From contig NZ_PIQO01000021.1 of the NCBI RefSeq assembly GCF_002844575.1, positions 1 to 64,000 on the forward strand: a DNA stretch of 64,000 bases, written 5' to 3'. The notes under the pieces were generated by a model. The model worked only from the letters and a program-made list of their open reading frames with translations. It was not told the origin of the DNA and searched no databases. This DNA is from Heyndrickxia camelliae. GTDB taxonomy: Bacteria > Bacillota > Bacilli > Bacillales > Bacillaceae_C. A program made the position numbers and the translations under genes. Of this stretch, positions 61,357 to 64,000 are shown in pieces; the first letter of the stretch is position 1; every line of letters starts with the position of its first letter.

Positions 61357-62421
61357 TTAAAATTTTGGCGATTCATTCCCATAAATCCATTTATGACCCG
61401 CTGCCTTTTCCAATCTATTCATAATAGCAAGTCCTACTCCTTCTGTTGGAAAAACCTCTGAATAAATAATATCTACATTCTTACTATTAAAAGACCTTAA
61501 GGTATCGTAAAGCTTATTTGCTACAGTGAATAAATCCTCACGACTACCGCAAGCCCTAACAACATCCGCATCGTACATATTAGCGGTTTCCTCCGTAGCA
61601 ATTACACCAACAGCTAAACCCTCATCATGGCATTTATTCACCAACTGCTGAATAAATTCCGGTTGACCATCCACTAAATAAACAGGGGCATTAGGTGCAT
61701 AATGTGTATATTTCATCCCTGGTGCTTTCGGCTTGGACTCTAGATTCTCATGTAGAGCAGGGTCAATTTCCACATTCCCAATTTCTCTTTCCATCGCTTC
61801 CTTTGTTATACCGCCTGGACGTAATATAACAGGAACTTCCGATGTACAATCCACAACCGTTGACTCCACCCCAATACCTGTTTCACCGCCATCCAAAATA
61901 CCAGAAATTCGCCCATTTAAATCTTCTTTCACATGCTCTGCAGTTGTTGGACTTGGTTTTCCTGAGCTATTTGCACTCGGCGCTGCAATCGGCAAATTAG
62001 CTGCATTTATAAGTGCTAATGCCAGCCGATGATCAGGCATTCTAATACCTACAGTATCTAATCCCGCTGTTACCTTTTTGGAGACCGCATTGGATTTAAC
62101 TTTGAAAATAATGGTTAAAGGTCCTGGCCAAAACTTTTTTATTAATTTCTTGGCTGTATTCGGAATCTCTAATACTAATTCATTTAATTGAGAAAAATCC
62201 GCAATATGGACGATGAGCGGATTATCACTTGGCCTTCCTTTCGCTTCATATACCTTCGCAATTGCTTCATCAGAGGTTGCATTCGCTCCCAATCCATATA
62301 CAGTCTCTGTCGGGAACGCTACCACTTCATTTTGTTTAAGTAAATTGGCTGCCTCCACAACTTGTGGATTACTTTCTAAATTATCCACATTATTATCCAC
62401 ATTCCATTTTAATGTTTTCAT
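61357..62421 (-). CDS. ywlC: L-threonylcarbamoyladenylate synthase (Sua5/YwlC type)
   Basis: A 354-residue enzyme making threonylcarbamoyl-AMP for the t6A modification of tRNAs reading ANN codons. An N-terminal YrdC domain (about 20-215; NEVVAFPTETVYGLGANA, EAKGRPSDNPLIVHI, SANSSGKPSPT) is followed by a Sua5 C-terminal domain (about 255-350). The first 18 residues (MKTLKWNVDNNVDNLE) are partly encoded by DnaA boxes. Adjacent to ywlB. Confidence 0.93.
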   Translation of the reverse strand: MKTLKWNVDNNVDNLESNPQVVEAANLLKQNEVVAFPTETVYGLGANATSDEAIAKVYEAKGRPSDNPLIVHIADFSQLNELVLEIPNTAKKLIKKFWPGPLTIIFKVKSNAVSKKVTAGLDTVGIRMPDHRLALALINAANLPIAAPSANSSGKPSPTTAEHVKEDLNGRISGILDGGETGIGVESTVVDCTSEVPVILRPGGITKEAMEREIGNVEIDPALHENLESKPKAPGMKYTHYAPNAPVYLVDGQPEFIQQLVNKCHDEGLAVGVIATEETANMYDADVVRACGSREDLFTVANKLYDTLRSFNSKNVDIIYSEVFPTEGVGLAIMNRLEKAAGHKWIYGNESPKF

Positions 62422-62608
62422 TTCTTTTCACCTTTTCTATTTTGACGCTTCTCCAATAAAATTATTGGAAAAAGTAGATATTTGTCGAATGTCTAGACCA
62501 TTATGGTAAAAATTATACTGAATAGGATAGCATTCAACAAGGGATTATCCACATAATGTGGATAATTTTGCATTTACAGTGGATAACTATTGGGAATTAT
62601 GTGAATAA
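62354..62608. other. DnaA-box cluster spanning the ywlC start
   Basis: Exact matches to TTATNCACA occur at 62381-62389, 62393-62401 and 62545-62553 (plus orientation) and at 62557-62565 and 62600-62608 (minus orientation). Near-matches are at 62354-62362 and 62578-62586. The 62545-62565 pair is a symmetric inverted arrangement. A further exact box (62815-62823) lies in ywlB. Confidence 0.8.
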
Positions 62609-62624
62609 AACAATTCCATATATA

Positions 62625-63068
62625 CTAAATTGCCTTCTTCATAAAAATAATTCCATCTAATGTCCCTACTTGCTTTACATGCGAAGAATATTGGAGTTCT
62701 TCCGGTACAGATTCATTTGTCACCCTCTCAAAACCCATAATCTGTAATAGAGGAATAAACACTTCCTTATTTGTAATCAACATTAATGTGGACAACTTTT
62801 TATATTTTGCCAAGTTATACACATGTTGAAAAAGTTGTATAAGTCCCTCTTCTTTAACAGTGGAGCGAACAGCAAGTGACCTGAGAACTCCAATTCTCTC
62901 GACAGGCTCAATTCCCAGTACCGATGTTATATTTCCTTTTTCATCCTCACTTAATACAAAATAGTCTATCCTTTCTTTTATTCCATCACAGTTTAATTTT
63001 GCATCTGTTAAAAAGGCAATAATTTTATCCATATCTGCATTTTCTGCTTGACGAATCATCTCTACCAT
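62625..63068 (-). CDS. ywlB: GNAT-like protein YwlB
   Basis: A 147-residue protein of the GNAT acetyltransferase kind. It starts MVEMIRQAENADMDKIIAFL and shows VLRSLAVRSTVKEEGL as acetyl-CoA-binding strand and turn. The substrate is unknown. Its place between ywlC and spoIIR matches B. subtilis. An exact DnaA box is inside. Confidence 0.8.
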   Translation of the reverse strand: MVEMIRQAENADMDKIIAFLTDAKLNCDGIKERIDYFVLSEDEKGNITSVLGIEPVERIGVLRSLAVRSTVKEEGLIQLFQHVYNLAKYKKLSTLMLITNKEVFIPLLQIMGFERVTNESVPEELQYSSHVKQVGTLDGIIFMKKAI

Positions 63069-63215
63069 TTTCTCATACCTTTCCTGTTATTTTGATTGAA
63101 TCTAGCAATCTTCTATACTTCATCCATATGTAATGAGGCATAAAATAGAACAAGAAAATGAGAAATATATCTGCGAAATCCATTAAGAAAAAGCGCATGA
63201 ATGCGCTTTTCTGTA

Positions 63216-63989
63216 CTAAAATATTTTTTTAAACAGTTCTACAACAAAAAACTTTACTTGTACATCATCGTCTTTTTCCGCTGTAAAAACTGGAGCCTTA
63301 GGTTTACTCTCGGTTTTCTCCACTTGATTTTGTTCCTTTGTGGATATCTCCTTTTCTTCTTGTTTTTTACTATTATTCTTAATAGTAGTATCCTCTTTCT
63401 TTTTAGGGCTTGTAATGGAATTAGTTTTTGCTTTTGGCTCTTTATCATTTTTTACTTTTTTATCTTCATCAATTCCTGGACTTACAGCCACTCCATTAGA
63501 AAAGTCTAAAAAGCATAGCGGCGGATACAGGACACACCACCAATTTGCTCCTTCACCCTTACCCAGAGTAATCAAAATAGCTTCATATTTCCCTGCTGGA
63601 TATAAATACTGCCCATATAGCTTTGTAGGAAACTGTACCTTACTGAATTCTACCTTTACGGCTTGATTGCTATTTTCTTCTTTTACTACATTTAAAGCAA
63701 TTTGTTCTAGATCCGGCAAATGAGATTTAATAACTTTACGAGCTGTTTTAAGAGAATCAATATTTTGCACCCATTTTGTTATATTTTTATTTACCTCATC
63801 TCTTACTTTTCTCTTTAATGCCTGATCGCCAGGAGTATCACTATTTGCTAATATTCTTAGTCGTATTGCCTCTTTTGGAATGACTATCGTGTCCTTTGCC
63901 GCAGTTTCTTGTTTTGGTATATATAAACTCAATATAGTACTAAGAGATAATACAACAATATATATCCATGCGATAGATTTGTTTTTCAT
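63216..63989 (-). CDS. spoIIR: Stage II sporulation protein R, SpoIIR
   Basis: A secreted forespore signal that activates SpoIIGA and so pro-sigma-E in the mother cell. The sequence shows a signal or anchor (about 8-24), then IPKEAIRLRILANSDTPGDQALKRKVRDEV, and YPAGKYEAILITLGKGEGANWWCVLYPPLCF, the conserved SpoIIR block. The C-terminal third is charged and low-complexity (KKEDTTIKNNSKKQEEKE) and ends VKFFVVELFKKIF. The product is longer than the B. subtilis one. The start is placed at ATG 63989; a GTG at 63998 is possible. The upstream promoter is outside the window. Confidence 0.92.
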   Translation of the reverse strand: MKNKSIAWIYIVVLSLSTILSLYIPKQETAAKDTIVIPKEAIRLRILANSDTPGDQALKRKVRDEVNKNITKWVQNIDSLKTARKVIKSHLPDLEQIALNVVKEENSNQAVKVEFSKVQFPTKLYGQYLYPAGKYEAILITLGKGEGANWWCVLYPPLCFLDFSNGVAVSPGIDEDKKVKNDKEPKAKTNSITSPKKKEDTTIKNNSKKQEEKEISTKEQNQVEKTESKPKAPVFTAEKDDDVQVKFFVVELFKKIF

Positions 63990-64000
63990 TGCCCACACCA

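Overview
This window looks like a chromosomal segment of a low-GC, endospore-forming, flagellated member of the Bacillaceae. The evidence is the sporulation genes (spoIIR, spoIID, spoIIQ, spoIIID), the mbl-flhO-flhP cluster, the bactofilin operon yhbD-bacE-bacF, AGGAGGT-type ribosome binding sites, T-box control of an aminoacyl-tRNA synthetase, and gene order that matches by memory several Bacillus subtilis blocks (ddl-murF-cshA; ywqB-ywqA; ssbB-ywpF-fabZ-flhP-flhO-mbl-spoIIID-spoIIQ-spoIID-murAA-ywmB; the atp operon; upp-glyA-ywlG-rpiB-ywlE-mntP-ywlC-ywlB-spoIIR). The species cannot be named from sequence alone. No prophage, CRISPR array, insertion sequence, rRNA or tRNA gene was seen.

Layout. 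1-1.5 kb: end of an oligopeptide ABC transporter operon (oppD-oppF type). 1.9-6.3 kb: cshA, murF, ddl on the minus strand. 6.8-13.3 kb: two uncharacterised genes, then a plus-strand block with two CorC/CNNM-type cation transporters flanking a RodA-type SEDS protein and a MerR-family gene whose start is frameshifted. 13.3-15.3 kb: a second-type argS with a T-box leader. 15.4-20.4 kb: an ABC-2 exporter, a TIMP/NTR-like secreted protein, a 50-residue gene and the bactofilin operon. 20.9-30.7 kb: a large cell-wall-type S8 protease, an alkaline phosphatase and the SWIM/SNF2 pair. 30.8-41.6 kb: ssbB, ywpF, a lipoprotein, fabZ, an EpuA-like protein, flagellar rod/hook genes, mbl, sporulation genes, murAA and ywmB. 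42.1-49.9 kb: ywzB and the F1Fo ATP synthase operon in canonical order. 50.2-54 kb: a Vpr-like protease and a GH25/LysM lysozyme. 54.1-64 kb: UDP-GlcNAc epimerase, pyrimidine salvage, one-carbon metabolism, a chemoreceptor, the protein-arginine phosphatase, Mn efflux, tRNA t6A synthesis and spoIIR.

Themes. Cell envelope growth (murF, ddl, rodA, murAA, mbl, mnaA, bactofilins), the sigma-E/sigma-F sporulation programme, and energy metabolism dominate. The most interesting non-genic signals are a dense cluster of DnaA boxes around the start of ywlC, a dispersed intergenic repeat of about 160-240 bp in at least three long and two short copies, a hairpin wedged between the Shine-Dalgarno sequence and the start codon of the second CorC-type gene, a GC-rich minus-strand stretch between two terminators at about 20.5-20.8 kb without a recognisable gene, and unusual hairpins inside the atp operon. 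I found no clear new multi-gene system: this is mostly core chromosome.
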